Part shown: positions 36,239 through 48,708 of the stretch, piece after piece
Layout of the letters: each line of letters begins with the position of its first letter
Numbering within the stretch: the first letter of the stretch is position 1
Source of the DNA: Phanerochaete sordida
Taxonomy: Eukaryota; Basidiomycota; Agaricomycetes; Polyporales; Phanerochaetaceae
Direction: 5' to 3'
DNA length: 64,000 bases
Assembly (NCBI GenBank): GCA_019973155.2
Contig: BPQB01000059.1
Location: 1-64,000, forward strand
The notes under the pieces: model-generated
The model's database searches: none
The model's input: only the letters and a program-made list of their open reading frames with translations
Told to the model about the DNA's origin: nothing
Program-made: the position numbers and the translations under genes

Positions 36239-37136
36239 CGTCGCCGCGTCGTGCTGGAGAGAGGGGGAGATGGTGGATACGGAGAGCAACCTGGGGAAGC
36301 GAGCAGGGGCTGCAACGCTCGGCACGGCGCAGAGATATATCGCCCCCAGACGCTCAATATTGAATTGCTGCTGATCGCGTGCCGTCATGTTCTGATTACG
36401 CTCTGCCGACCGCGGGAACGCCTCAGCGGCGAGAGCGACCCTGGAGAGCAACGCCTGCCAATTAGACGTTCTGTTCCTGTCTGCCAAGAGTCAGAGCATT
36501 TTCCGCTGCATTTACAGCAGATATTCTGCAGAGGACGTGACACGCGCAGAGACGGTGGTGGTGGTCGAGGAGGATGTCCAGTCTGATTATGTAACGGCGA
36601 CCTAGCTACAAAAGGAAGGGCGCATCAGCTTCGTGGCGCGGCAGTCTCCGGCAGCAGTCCCCGGCCTGCCTGCGCCATCTTGGCGGGGAACATACAACAT
36701 CGCGCGTGATAGACCAAGGACCGCAGCTCCAGCCTCCCTGAGCTCGTTGAATTTCAGTTTATCTATGATATATTATACTCGATATATCTCGCATACTTAC
36801 ATCGAATGCAGCGCGCACGCTTCCCTCAAGCTATACTCGCAGGTGCCCACCCGACGAGTCATTTCAAACAGGTGAGCGTGTCTTCGACACAAACAAGAGC
36901 TTTCGTTCAAGCCGACAGAGTTGACAAGACAAGGCGAGCACTACAGGTACCGGCTGAGTTCGAGCCTCTGAATCGCCCGGAGCAGTTTCCTTCGAAGTCT
37001 CAAAGTCACGCAAAAATGGCGACGGCGAAAGGTCCTTCACAGATGCGTATAGATTGCGGAATCAAAATGTCCTAGATGTCCGTGTCGTCAAGTCGTAATA
37101 TGAATCCTTTCCCTTAGAGCCCATTCCCGCCAGCTC
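36239..37136. other. Intergenic: P450 5' flank and 3' flank of KRE9-like copy 4
   Basis: No gene seen. 36619-36641 holds the 23-nt sequence GGCGCATCAGCTTCGTGGCG + CGG that also follows copies 2 and 3. Confidence 0.5.
37076..37096 (-). promoter_or_regulatory. 3'-flank element shared by KRE9-like genes (copy 4)
   Basis: Minus strand reads ACGACTTGACGACACGGACA + T, 41 nt after the stop codon. It has the same GACGACACGGAC core as copy 1. Confidence 0.45.
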
Positions 37137-37689
37137 CTACTGAGTGAGCGGGTCATAGCCCTGGATCTCAAACTCCTCGCTCCAGTTGCCGGAATCGCCA
37201 AAGACTAGCAAAAACACGATGTCAGCTTATGCACGTGTCCGTGAGGCATGTGCTTACGCGTGATACTGTAGTCGCTCTGCGTGTAGACGTCAGGAATCGT
37301 AATATCAGCGTGACCGTCGGTCAGCTGGAAGCCCTTGGCGAGGATGACTGGTCTGTATCAGCGAAGGGTATCCAGCAGACAGCTGGTTCCGCTCACCGGG
37401 AGTCCCGATGTTGGCGAAGTTCAGGGTGATGTGACCGATCGGGTTGGTGACTTCAGCCGGCTTCTCGCTCAGGTCCCTACGAAAGCACGTCAGGGCGTAA
37501 GGGACATCACGCAGAACAGCCTACTCACCAGGTGACAGTGTAGGTCTGTCCAGACTGTAGAACCGACCCCGAGGTCGGGAACGTGACCTTCGGGTCCCAG
37601 ACGTCGCGCGCACTATTGGTGGGCGCCGCACTGACGATCTGGGCGACGGCAGAGAAAGCGAGGGCAGCGAAGGAGGTCGTGAACTTCAT
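37137..37689 (-). CDS. KRE9/KNH-like small secreted protein (copy 4)
   Basis: Join (minus) 37689-37529, 37476-37397, 37347-37258, 37204-37137 gives 132 residues. The signal peptide is MKFTTSFAALAFSAVAQIVS, with cleavage near Ala21-Ala22. The domain has DVWDPKVTFPTSGSVLQSGQ, TYTVTWDLSEKPAEVTNP, VILAKGFQLTDGHADITIPD and FGDSGNWSEEFEIQGYDP + LTQ. The C-terminus is nearly identical to copy 1 at the window start, so these two are a close pair. Exons are 161/80/90/68 nt. No Ser/Thr-rich or GPI region. Confidence 0.9.
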
Positions 37690-38866
37690 GGCGAGTGCGA
37701 GAGGGGCGGGACGAAGAGGTTCTCGAGCGTATGTGTAGGGGAAGTCGTAAGTGAGCAGGTTGCTGAGGTCCCGCTTCGCGCATTGCTGGCCTTTATACAC
37801 ACGAGCAGGGTCGGGCATGGCAGCGAGCAGCACCAGACGGCGAACGCAGTCCGTCCATGCATTTGTTGGGCGAAATCAAGCTGTTCTATTCTGAGTTAGT
37901 CAAGCTTCTGGGGAAGCCGTCGCACTTCTTCACGCTTGTGGAGCTGCTGATGCGGTGTCCGGTGCTGATGAGTCGCATGTACCGTAGAGCCGCGCATAGC
38001 CTGGCGTCGGGGCTAAGTGATCGCCTTCGTGGCGGAGTGTTGACAGAGCGTAGTGGTCGCCCACGCTCCTCTGTGGGTTCGCGGTTGTTCCCAATGTTTC
38101 GGAACTAGCTACCACTCGCAGGATGGGCCAGCGAGAGGCTCTGGACACCGATCTCCTTCAACGTCTAGGTAGAGCATCCGAGAAGGCGACGTACCGGTCA
38201 TCAGTGTAGCTTTCGGCTCGCACGGCAGGTCGTGCCCGAGATTCTCGGAAAGGCGACTATACACCGTACGTTCAACCCGCGCGGAAGAGGAGGAAGCTGG
38301 ACACGCGCTTACACGGCGACCGGAAGATCCTGCGAATCTCGGGCCCCGGACGCCACCATGAGTAGTGCTTCGCACCTACCTCGCACCACGGGTAATAACA
38401 GCGGTGCGAGCCCACCCTGGCGACTTCAGCGCGGCAGAGCACCCTCGTTTCAACCTCACTGCCGTGCGCCGATGACAGCGAAATCTTAGGTTCAACGCCA
38501 AACAGAAGGCAGGCGGTGCTGCAAGGTCGCTATGTCTGCCCGTAAGTTATCAGTTGCGGCGTCACAAACGTAACATGCAGAGGCTCACGGAGGACGCCCA
38601 GCCCGGTGCTTGTGCTACACACGCTGGCGGGGCCGTGCGGGCGACGAGGCTATCTTAAATCAATGGTTGAGCTCACAGGAGCACTTTGATCCCAATATTG
38701 AGAAATGGAAGAACTGAACCTCACGCCTATGATGGGCAGTATTCGAGGAGGGGGCAAGTGGTCTTGCAAGACGTGGTCAAGGTCATCCGTCAGGCCAGTC
38801 ACAACTCGTTCGTGTACTTGACGGAGAGTGAAGGATGAGCTTATGTGGGATCGCTCTTACGTCAGC
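37690..38866. other. Intergenic, no gene supported
   Basis: 37690-37800 is the leader and promoter of the KRE9-like gene. 37860-38480 has short open frames on both strands without domains. 38500-38866 shows nothing apart from the tRNA 5' flank. Confidence 0.45.
37791..37797 (-). promoter_or_regulatory. TATA box of KRE9-like copy 4
   Basis: TATAAAG on the minus strand, followed by GCCAGCAATG, about 102 nt upstream of the ATG. Confidence 0.6.
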
Positions 38867-38953
38867 GGGCACTTGGCACAGTGGTAGCGCGCACGCTTCG
38901 CACCTTCGGTAGCTGCTTGCGTGAGGTCGGGAGTTCAATCCTCCCAGTGTCCA
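38867..38953 (+). tRNA. tRNA-Ala(CGC) with a 15-nt intron
   Basis: Acceptor arms GGGCACT and AGTGTCC pair and include the G3:U70 wobble that identifies alanine tRNAs; the discriminator base is A. The D arm is GCAC/GCGC with one A-C mismatch around AGTGGTA. The anticodon stem is CACGC/GCGTG with loop TTCGCA and then T, anticodon CGC at 38899-38901. The intron 38903-38917 sits after position 37, the canonical site. The T arm is GGGAG/CTCCC with loop TTCAATC. A run of five T follows directly. Confidence 0.9.
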
Positions 38954-38958
38954 TTTTT
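38954..38958 (+). terminator. RNA polymerase III terminator of the tRNA
   Basis: TTTTT immediately after the discriminator base, a standard Pol III stop signal. Confidence 0.8.
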
Positions 38959-39880
38959 GCTCATCTCCCTTGCTACGGAAGATGCAACTTCCGGAGACCA
39001 GTCACCCGGCCTCAGTACGTGCTTGCGTCATTCTTTTTACGCTAGGTAACGGTATGCTGAGGAAACCGAGTCACCAAACGAGTCAAGTTGGTGTCGTGCC
39101 TACGCACGGGATAGCGCCTAGATCAGCTACCACCACTTGTAAGTTGTCTCTGACTTTTTAGGTCCTGCCAGCAGACGCGGTGTGCTTTCCTTTCTGCCCA
39201 GGTACGCCCCAGCAGACGCTCACACAGACGAAACAGACTGCATCACTGGCGGATCACCGGAGACCCTGCCAGCTGTGACGGCGTTGCGCCAGGCATGTGA
39301 GACGAGGACCGCCCTCTGGCTGCCCCAGGCCGTGCGGTTGCCCGATGTCTATGAAAGCGCTACAGAGCTTCGATGGCAGTTGTTCAGTCGCCCCTGGCTG
39401 TCAAGCTTGGGAACCATCATCTCCGTCGCTCAGTCATTACGACGTAAGTGCTTTTGCAAGCGGCGGCCTGGGACGCGCGCATCGGCGCATCTCCGTCGCG
39501 AATCGATTCGCGACAGACCACAAGATCCCGACAAGAACAGAGAACGCATCGGTTTACGCATACATATATGCTTTGGGACTCGCAGGTGAGAAATTGTGTA
39601 GCTCTGACCTGGCGGTATCGACTCATTCTCGGCCGCATTAGGGCCTCTCGAGCAACGTTCAATCAAGGGATTTGCTGCGCCATATCTGCCTTCCCGCTGC
39701 TCTATCATGTGCCCACCAATGTGCGTGCCGGAGGCTTCAATATGAAACGGAGACCAGAACTCTAACTTTGCGTCGCCGCGTCGTAGGCCGTTAAGGACCA
39801 CGGCACCCCTAGCGAATCTTCAGCATCACAGCACCCTCCTCTCCGTGGCACTGAGAACACTGTGACAAGTCGATCTATCC
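38959..39880. other. Intergenic, no gene seen
   Basis: Both strands are open over parts of 39180-39800, but no domain or splice chain can be supported. 39800-39880 is the leader of the membrane-protein gene. Confidence 0.45.
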
Positions 39881-41718
39881 ATGTCTTTCAGCACGTCGAC
39901 CGGAAACAGCTCGACGCCAGACCTGGAATCGTGGCATTCCGACCCGAGCTTCCGCGGAACATGGGGCATCATCGCGACCTGCCTGTCGACTCTCATCATC
40001 TGCGTCTGGAGCGCGATCCACGTCGACATAGCTCCCCATCACCGGAACCGGTCTTTCTTCGACAAGGTCTGGTGGCTGATCGTCGGTCTCCTCGCCCCCG
40101 ACTGGCTGCTTCTCGTGGCCTTTCGTCAGCTGTACTGGGCGTGGGACCTCTCATATAATGCCAAAAAGTACTTCCTCGTCCAGGAACCTGCTGGACCGTC
40201 ACTGTCGTGGCTACAAAGGCTGAAAAAGCGCGCCCGATTGGGAGCGAGACAAGTGGTAGCTTTCTCTCTACCGCATCTTGAGATAATACTGAACCTAATT
40301 CGTGTTGCTAGGTCCCCTCTAGCTGGTCTGAGAGACGCGAAGAAGAGCGAATTCTCTTGGCCGAGACAGGCTATGGTGCCCATGTAAGTGACGACGTATG
40401 ACTGCCGCACGTCGCGCTGATTGCATGCAAGACCGGTATGCCCAGCACAGCGAACACGTCGAACGTTCGTCAGAACGTATGGACGATGACGCATAGCTAC
40501 TACGCAGCCATGGGCGGGCTCGTCTTGGATGCTTCGCTGACGCCAGTCTTCGGCACCGAAGTGCGCTTGGTGCTGTCGCCGACCATCCTACACTTCCTCA
40601 TGGAACGCGTGCCCGACATCATCCCCGACTTTCCCATCGACCGTATCCAGTGCTGGAGTAGGTCAGACGGACTAGCGAAGCTGCTGCTCGTCGTGCAGCT
40701 TCTCTACTTCACGATCTCCTGCGCAGCGCGCCTCGCTCAAAACCTACCGCTGAGTCTACTCGAGGTTTGGACCCTCGCGCATGCGCTGGGGGCCATCCTC
40801 GTGTACATAGCGTGGTGGCGGAAGCCGCTCGACATCGCGGAGCCCACGCTACTCGCGGGAGATCGAGCACGCGAGCTCGCAGCGTACTTCCAAGTCGTCG
40901 GCATCCCGCTCTGGCCCCGCGCAGCCGGCGTCGACAACCACTACGGCACGCCGGAGGCGAACTACCTCCAAATTACCCCCTGCCGCACCATGGATGACTG
41001 TGCTTTCCTCTACAAGGGCCAGAATAGCGTCACGCTATATCCTGGCCAGACGGTCCAGGTGGAAGGGTACGCCTTCACCCTTGGCGCAAGGATCCCGGAC
41101 GTCATCAATAGCATCATATTCGGCGGGGCGCGTCCCCCGTGGTATGCGCGCGAGCGCAACCCAGACGGCAGCGTCGTGCTCGGCACCGGCGACCTCGTGC
41201 GCTGGCAGCTGGCGGCGCGCGCGGCGACAAGACTTGGCGGACTCTGGCAGCCGCCGAACGCGATCATCTACACACAATCGGGCGGCCTGGAGACGTTCGA
41301 CGTCGTCCCCGCCTCTGGGAGCTCGTTCAGTCCCGCTCTAGGGACGATCGTCGTCCCTATCATGACGGTCTATGCGCTCCCACATTTCCTCGGTTGGAAC
41401 GCAGCCTTTCCGACGCCACTCGAGCGCACATTGTGGCGCTTTGCATCAGTCATGATAGCGGTCCTTCCCACTGTATTTTATGTTTGCTTCGTCTTCAAGC
41501 TTATCGGCAGGCGAACGAAGCCCTTCGCTTACACGATTGCTGGTATGCTGCTACGTGTCGTACTTATAGCTACAGGAGCATTATTCTGGACGGCGATTAT
41601 TCTGTACATCCTAGCAAATGGGTATTTACTTGTAGACAGCCTTAAACAGCTCTCCCATCTCCCCGACGACGCATTCCTGCTTCCTGATCTATCCGTGTAT
41701 CTTCCCCATTTTACGTAG
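39881..41718 (+). CDS. Multi-pass membrane protein, FRGTWGI family, copy 1
   Basis: Join 39881-40383, 40446-41718 gives 591 residues. The 62-nt intron GTAAGT...CCCAG is the only pairing that keeps phase. After SDPSFRGTWGI come membrane segments at ATCLSTLIICVWSAI, WLIVGLLAPDWLLLVAF, LLLVVQLLYFTISCAARL, LEVWTLAHALGAILVYIAWW, and a C-terminal group (MTVYALPHFLGW, SVMIAVLPTVFYVCFVF, VLIATGALFWTAIILYILA). The motif SYYAAMGGLVLD corresponds to the HSFYA.MGGF signature of this large agaricomycete family of unknown function. It ends in PDLSVYLPHFT. Copies 2-4 have three exons here, and this is the most divergent copy. Location in a cellular membrane is inferred; no function can be given. Confidence 0.82.
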
Positions 41719-42139
41719 AGCCAATGGACATTCAGATCGTGTTTAGTATTTCTAGTGAGATGTGATAGGCAAGGCACCAAGGACGAGAGGACATACCAAC
41801 AGAGCCGTCAGGCCTGTCGTCGCAGGGGCTTTGCCATGATTGTAAAACCGAGGCCGAGGCCCCACTGCCCAGGTCCGTGTTCGAAATGGGGACCTCTTTG
41901 CTGTGCGCAGCTCGACGGCCACATGAAATGCCGGGCATGGGTGCGACCAAATGGCTGAATGCTCCGCCGCGAGCGAAGCTACGGGTGTTCCACCAGCAGC
42001 CGGTGCCCAAATCGCGCGAGATATCCGTGTGGTTGGGGAACGGCTCGGAATGCGCAGGTTTGCCGCCATGTGTTGCCACTTGTGAATCTGCTGCACATCC
42101 GGGAGGTGCCCTCGGAGCGAGTCGAGGGAAATTGCGCCT
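41719..42139. other. Intergenic, 3' flank of the membrane-protein gene
   Basis: No domain or RNA gene visible. Open frames on both strands are short and unsupported. Confidence 0.4.
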
Positions 42140-43900
42140 CTGAGTCTCTGACAGTGCTTCGACGACTAGCACACGACGAGAATCTTGCCCTTGACGATGT
42201 AGACTATGCCATACCGGGCTACGATAACGAGCCCGAAGCCGAAGAGGGGCAGCGCAGCGCTACTGCAGTTGCTCGTGCTCTGTACGTTGGTGCTGAGCGG
42301 CTGCCCGCTTGGATCTCTGAAGTTGACGGAGCTCGAGTGGTGCCACACACCTCGCCGCCCGAGCCGCTGATGGGAGGGGAGAGCGGCCGATCCTTGAGCA
42401 CGAAGCCGTCGCGCTCCGAGTCGCGCTGTAGCCGAGAAGAGGACTCGTATGGATGATGGTCTTGGCTAGCACTTGCGAGCACTCCTTCGTGAGCTTGTGC
42501 GCCCGTGGACACTGCTGTACGGCGGCGAGGCTACTGGGAGTGTGTCGGTCAGCGATGCTCGCGTGGAGGATGGCGCGGTATTATTTGGTGGCACCGGGGA
42601 GCCAATACTAGCGACACTGTCGGGTGCAGATTCGCAGAATGGGCCGATTCTGAGCCGGAGGTGTCGGGGAGGTCGGCCAGGATAATCTCCGCGGCTGCCT
42701 CTGTAGGTTCGAGAGGAAAAACTCGTCCAAGGAGAACACTTCCCCACGTACAGCTCTGGGCATGGGGAAGACCGGACGGGCGGGGTCCAGCGGCGTGCAG
42801 CGCTGTAAAGGCCGACGCCTGACTCATACACGGCGAGCTGTCCGTGCACCCGGTCCATTGGCCAGCAGCCGGTGCTCGGAGCGCATAGGACACCCGTGTG
42901 GCTGACGAACGGCTCCGGATGCAGGTTCGCCACCATGTACAGCCGGATGAAGATCCGCTGCACGTCTTTGACGCATAGTATAAGCGCATCGAGGCAGCAA
43001 CGCGTCTTGGAACGCTTTGATGACGTGCACGGAGGGCGCGCCGTCCTCGACGATGCACCCCTGGCTCAATCTTCGCGGTAACTAGCCTGAAGCCGGAGGG
43101 GCGCAACGCAGGGCCGCCGCGGTTGCTCGTGTTGAGAACGCCGGTGCTGAGCAGCGGCCAGCCGGAATCCGTGGAGTCGATGTGCGCCGGGTTGCGCACG
43201 CATGGCCCGCAGCCGCTGTAGACGGAGTCACTGTAGACGGGTGAGAGCGGGAGGCTGTCGAGCGCGGCGGGCTCGCACTCGCGCCGGAGCAGGCAGGAGA
43301 GCGCGTTCAGATGGCGTGCTCGGCAAGCCCCTGCGAGTACACCTTCGAGAGCATGGCGCGCCCCTTCCCCGGGACGAGACCATCTCCTCCGTGGTCGCGT
43401 TGGAGGGAACGGTCTAGACGGATTCGATGTTCGGGCGGAGGCACGGTCAAAACCGCAGCTTTGGTTATCGCGAGCCCGGTAGAATCTGTTGTACGCCACC
43501 TGGATACCCAGCTGCACGTTCGCGTCCGCGCTGGAGCCGTGGCTGATGATGACGTTCTGGTCGTAGCGCTTGCAGCTGAGCACCTGGCGGGCGTTCTGGC
43601 GTATGAGGCCGCTCATGCGGGTCACGGAAAGCGGATGCTGGCACAGAGGTCAGAGTAGAGCATGCGCTCGAGAGTCCCAGCGGCAGCGTCGACGAGATAT
43701 GTCGGCGTCGGGAATGGTTGGTGTGACTTCACAGAGCGTGATGGGAAAGTGTGGAACAGGGCTGGCGCGGGGACTTCCGCAGAACAAGAAACATGAGGCC
43801 TTCTGTGATGACGTTCGGCGCGATGCGCCACGCGATTTGTTCACATGCACAGGTATTCTCGATGTTTATACCACTTCCCGGTGCACTGTCGGCCGCGGTG
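42140..43900 (-). pseudogene. Two degenerate copies of an unidentified gene (family X, locus 1)
   Basis: Minus-strand pieces in changing frames. One copy (42150-42800) has STNVQSTSNCSSAALPLFGF, a Pro/Ser tail with DTLPVASPP and EIILADLPDTSGS. The second (42800-43900) has VQRIFIRLYMVANLHPEPF, DSGWPLLSTGVLNTSN and RQNARQVLSCKRYDQNVIIS. The same peptides recur at 52.7-53.3 and 59.5-61.5 kb, showing common origin and past coding function. Frame changes and stops prevent one continuous product, although some could be unrecognised introns. I do not recognise the protein family. Confidence 0.5.
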
Positions 43901-46900
43901 ATGATTCGCAGCTAGCTCCTTAAGGTCAGCGGAAGCTTCAGGATAGGATCAAGCTACGCACCTTGTCCTGCCACCGGTCCGTGCATACCCTACCTGCACA
44001 TTGCTCTTCAGTTTGCAGGTACCGGACATCGATTTGTCGCAGAGTTCAACCACAAGCTGCGGGGCATGGCATCGTCTAGACGGGCGGCAAAACGCGTATC
44101 GTCGATACCCCGGGCGTGACCGTTCGCTGAACATGACAGAATGCCTCGCGGAGAACAGACCTCACGGGTCCCCGCAAGGAACCCGCTCAAGTAGCTCCCG
44201 GAAACCCCGTACACAGGCGACCACTCAGCGCCGACCGTTATCGCCCGAAGGCCATGCAGGATCTCGCGTTTCACGAGTAGGGGAAAGGCTTCATCGTAGA
44301 GAACGTCGGAACAGTCTGCGCAGAAACACATGAGGCAGGGAAGCAGTGGGAGAGACATTGAAGGACGTACAGAACCGGCCTAGCAACAGGAAGACGCTGC
44401 GCGCGGCCTCCCAGGAATGGTCCTCTATACGACGCCTCCGCTGCAGGCAGACCAACATGGCCGAGAAGCTTCGAGCATAAGATGCTCACGTCAGTGAGCA
44501 TCCGGGCGAGTCTGAGGAGCCAAGTGCGATGCGCTATGTCGAGGGGATTACTGCGCACGGTGTGCGACTCGACTATCATCAGTGGACCCGAGTGATGACA
44601 AATTCAGAGGGGCTGCGCGGCTTGAGGTGGGACCAGCCGTAGACAGTGAACAAGTTCACTGTGCGCCAATTAGCGTGCATGAAATACTGTCGACGAATGC
44701 AGAAATCGCGTACCCTCTATAAATCGATGGAGGAGCCTCGCGTTTCTACGCTGCATCGCGAAGTGACACGCGTCGTCCGTACTCTGCATTCTGAGCCTGC
44801 AGCTACGTGTCTCGAGGAAGATCTGCGGCTGCGTTCAGCGCGCAAAGGAGCGTGTCGTTGGGCAACGTTTGCGGACAATGCAAGCACTATCCGAGGATTT
44901 CGTCCCACTGCTTGCCTTGAACGTCGCGCGAGCGAAGATATCTTCTCGCACGTGTATCTATAAGCGACAGTATTAGTGCCCCCGCGCTGAAAATTCGAGA
45001 TTGCGCCGACCGGGACCGCGAGCAGCTGGAAGTTGCATGCAGAAGAGCGTGGGAACGTCAGACTAATCCGCTTCGGGCGGGCCCTGGACGGGCGTCTAGT
45101 GCACTCTTCGTCCTGGCCGCGTCGCGCGCCGCGGTCAGGTGAGGCGACGTTGAAAATTGTACTCTTGCCGATGTACAGCACACGTATGCAAGCGGCTGAC
45201 ACTTCGATCTCTTGGTGTGATATGCCTGAGGCTGCTGCGCTGGGCGACCCAGCCACGTCCTGCTAGGCTCGTCGCCCGGCGGGCAAGAGCGAGGCGCATA
45301 CACTTCAACGGGAGCAGCGAAGGCTTTCTAGGTTCTAGGTGTGTGGTCAATCCCGTATAATTGCTCTGTATTTGAACACGATATGGTAGCTGTGATATGT
45401 GGGCCGTGAGCTGCCAAACGTTTGTTCGGAGATGCCTGACAACAGCCTGAATTATGCTCGCTGGAGGACATTATGATCATGTCTCCCCAAACTGATATAG
45501 TCCGCTACTTCGGCTGGCTCAAACGTCGACGATGGTCAACGGCCTCAGCCTTTGCGGCAGGAGAACGAGTGCCGTGCAGAAAGTCGTGCTTGCGGACGAC
45601 TTATCACGCTTGGTGCGCACCCGGTACCCGAATATCCTATGCATGCTAATTGCTCCATTCCCTGATAGCCTGCCAAGAACGCAAGCTACCTTGCGCGCGG
45701 AGTCAGACAACATTCTTCGGATATCCCAGACTGAATGTCGTGGAAATGGGGCTGGTCTTCGGGCCGCAAAACGCTCAATTCTGCCGGCCTCCGCGGTCTT
45801 CCATGCATACGAGCCCGTGCGGCTTCTGTGCGACATGCCGTTCTAGGCAGATCCTCAGAGACGGACTCTCTCAGCTGACCACAGCCGACGCGCGTGTGGG
45901 ACGTCGAAGGAAGATCTCCCTTCCATGGTCGCGCACTACAGCCCTTACGCTAGAGATTGGAACTATGCTCCTAAATACTTCCGTAGGTCGGACCACATAT
46001 CTGACATCACCGGCGGTCATGCGCTCAGCGTCTCGCAAGGTTCGACCTGTTGAGGCGCAAGAAGACTGCGAGTAGAACGACGAAAGTAGCAGAGGGATGC
46101 GCTCAGGTGGGAAGCCTGATGAATGGAAGTCGTTGCGGTTCACCGTCCTTCTACACTCATCAATATATATAATTCAAGGTTACACACGTGACGTATGCGA
46201 TACAAAGTAAAAGCTGATTGGCTGTCAGCTGAATCTCGCACGTGATGTCTCAAGCTCTCGGCGCTCTCACGACGTCACATCCTCGCGGAAGCTTCTCGGT
46301 CGCGTCCCCAGCTTGCACTCACACCACGACGTCCACCCCCCACTTCGCCCTCGAAAACGCCTTCTGCGCTTTACGACTTACATCGAGGCTGTGTGCTCAT
46401 GTAGAGCAGTGCTCGGTCCTGTAAAAATGTTTGAAGCAATGCATGGGCGTCGTACCCGCACTTCTGTATCTCGACACGCGGGGCCGCACCTCTCACGTCT
46501 GCCTCGCAGCACCGCCAGCGTTCTAGCTTCAAGCTCCAGGTATCATTTGGCTTCTTCTTCTGACATTTACTTCTCTCTCATAGGCGTTCTCTGTCGCATC
46601 AAAGCCAAGCCCGTGACGAAACTCTCCCCACCTCAACGTTGATTCACCCCCAAGAGTGTCATCAGCCTTTGTGCAGCACCGTCTTGGTGTTCGAGTTGAT
46701 TGGGTATGTGCCTTTGGTGACTCGCGTTGATTAGATGAGCTGATGGTTGCCTTCGCTTCGCCAAGAGGTCCCCAGGTTAGCATTGATGTATGGGCTCTGG
46801 AGGGCTCAACTTAGCCTAGATCGCGAAGACCGTGAGTGATGGCAGCGCGAGTATCGAGCTAGAGACTGCATTACGGACCGGTGCGTCGTACTGCTTTGCG

Positions 46901-48708
46901 TTGGTCCAGGCTCCCCAAACTGACCGCAGACACCCGCTCGATAACCGGGCAGCGCAACTCATGATTATCGCTTCTAGGTACACTACCCAGCCACTACCTA
47001 TTGGGGTCGCATTCGCACAGATTCTCTGGCCGGTCATCGAAGTCCAGGACTCCCTGCGAGAACCCCTGTAGCACCCCTGCGCGTCTGCGAATTCGAACCT
47101 CTATCAGCTCTCCATCCCCCGCCCGACCTGGATTACCGCGTGGCCGGCACGGCATTCGTTTCATCCATGACGATTCAACGGCAATGTCAGCACCGTATAT
47201 CTCTTGGCACAGTCGACATCTATACCCTTCCTCCTCTCGCGCTTTCGCCCAAGCTATGTCGACGATACGCCTCCGCTCGCCACTTTCGAGGTCTTAGACA
47301 TAGCTTCGCTGTTGACGCGACCCGAGTCCAGCTTGCGCTTCATCACCGTGCCGCCGCCCCGTGAACACGCGCGGTTTGCATGCGGCGACCCAGCATGATC
47401 TTTGAGGGCGCGGCGTTTGATCATGCGGTCGTGCAGTCGGGCCTCGATCACGTGTCTACTCTCGACGACGTGCCGCCGCCGCACAATTCACAAGCTCTCA
47501 CTGTCGAGGGTGAAGTAGCAGGCGCTGTCTTTGTACGGCTCTTCCCGCACATATTCTAAAGCAGGACATCTCTCCGGGATCGACGTGCAGCAAGACGAGC
47601 GCGATATTGAGCGGCTCGGACACGCATAATGATAGCGGTGAGTACAGCTGCGCGCACGCTCAGTGGGATCTTCGTGCACGCGCGCCGGCTGATAAGCGTA
47701 CGAACAGCACGTCTACCGCCGTCAAGTCCTCTAGCGAGGCATGCCAATGCCGAAGTGGCAGTATGCTGAAAGAGGCAGGGCTCCTATGGTTGTACCCTTG
47801 ATGCTATTGCCCCTGGGGCTAGCGTTTGGCGTAGGTCTCAGACTGATATTCGAGGATGACGTCTTGATAATGAGACTGCAGTTGCGCACAGTGGAATCTC
47901 AGCTCTGGAGTACGCGTTACGCCACGCCGATGATGACGCATGGCTAGGCTCTCTCCACGGAACGCACAGCAAGCACCGACGAAGGCCTCGGGCGACTCAC
48001 TTATGACTCTGCACACGCATAACGACCAACTGGGTGGTCTGCCTGTCGTTGTTTTGAAGCAGCAGAAACACGGTGCTGCGAGGCTCGACTCCGCTCGAGC
48101 ATGGACGATGACAGCATCGGCAAGCACCTTACACGCACGTTATGCAAGGGTTTCGTGCGCGCAACGTACGGCCAGCGGGGGAGCGCGAGAGACTGTCGAC
48201 CCCGAGCACAGCCTTTTGAGGTTCGATATTCACTCATGGCTCTCCACGGCGTTGACTGATCTAGCTATTTTCAGTAACTGGGTCTCTATGCGCCTGTCCG
48301 CATCTGCCTGTACTTCTGCCGCTTGCTCAGCAACTCGATGCCGTACTTTGGGTACTTGAAATTGAACGACACGTTATTGTCTACCTTCGTCTCTGTGTAG
48401 CACCTCAGAAGTGTCTTTACAAAATGTGTTCAAACCCGTGCGTAAGCACGGGTAGCAGCTATAGGCATAGACATCCACGCTCTCTCGTCATCGGGACAGA
48501 GCCAGGAGCATCGCCTCCTGGCGTCGTGCAACACAGAACCGAAACCTAGATGGCTTCTGCGCAGCCAGACGGCCCCTGGTCTGCACAATCTAGACGCCTT
48601 CCCTACCTGCGTATAAGCAACGTGGAGTGGGTATCTGATCCCTCCTCCGGACGCCGACGCTGCCCTCGACACCACTGAACATCTCGTTCCCCATCATCCC
48701 ATCCGCCG
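43901..48708. other. Long intergenic region with one coding-like stretch
   Basis: The plus strand 47080-47560 has GC-ending codons in successive frames (VCEFEPLSALHPPPDLDYRV, YVDDTPPLATFEVLDIASLL, FDHAVVQSGLDHVSTLDDVP), which suggests a spliced or decayed gene I cannot assemble or name. 44000-44360 (minus) is one open frame without a domain. 44600-46200 and 47960-48700 show nothing I can support. Confidence 0.4.
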
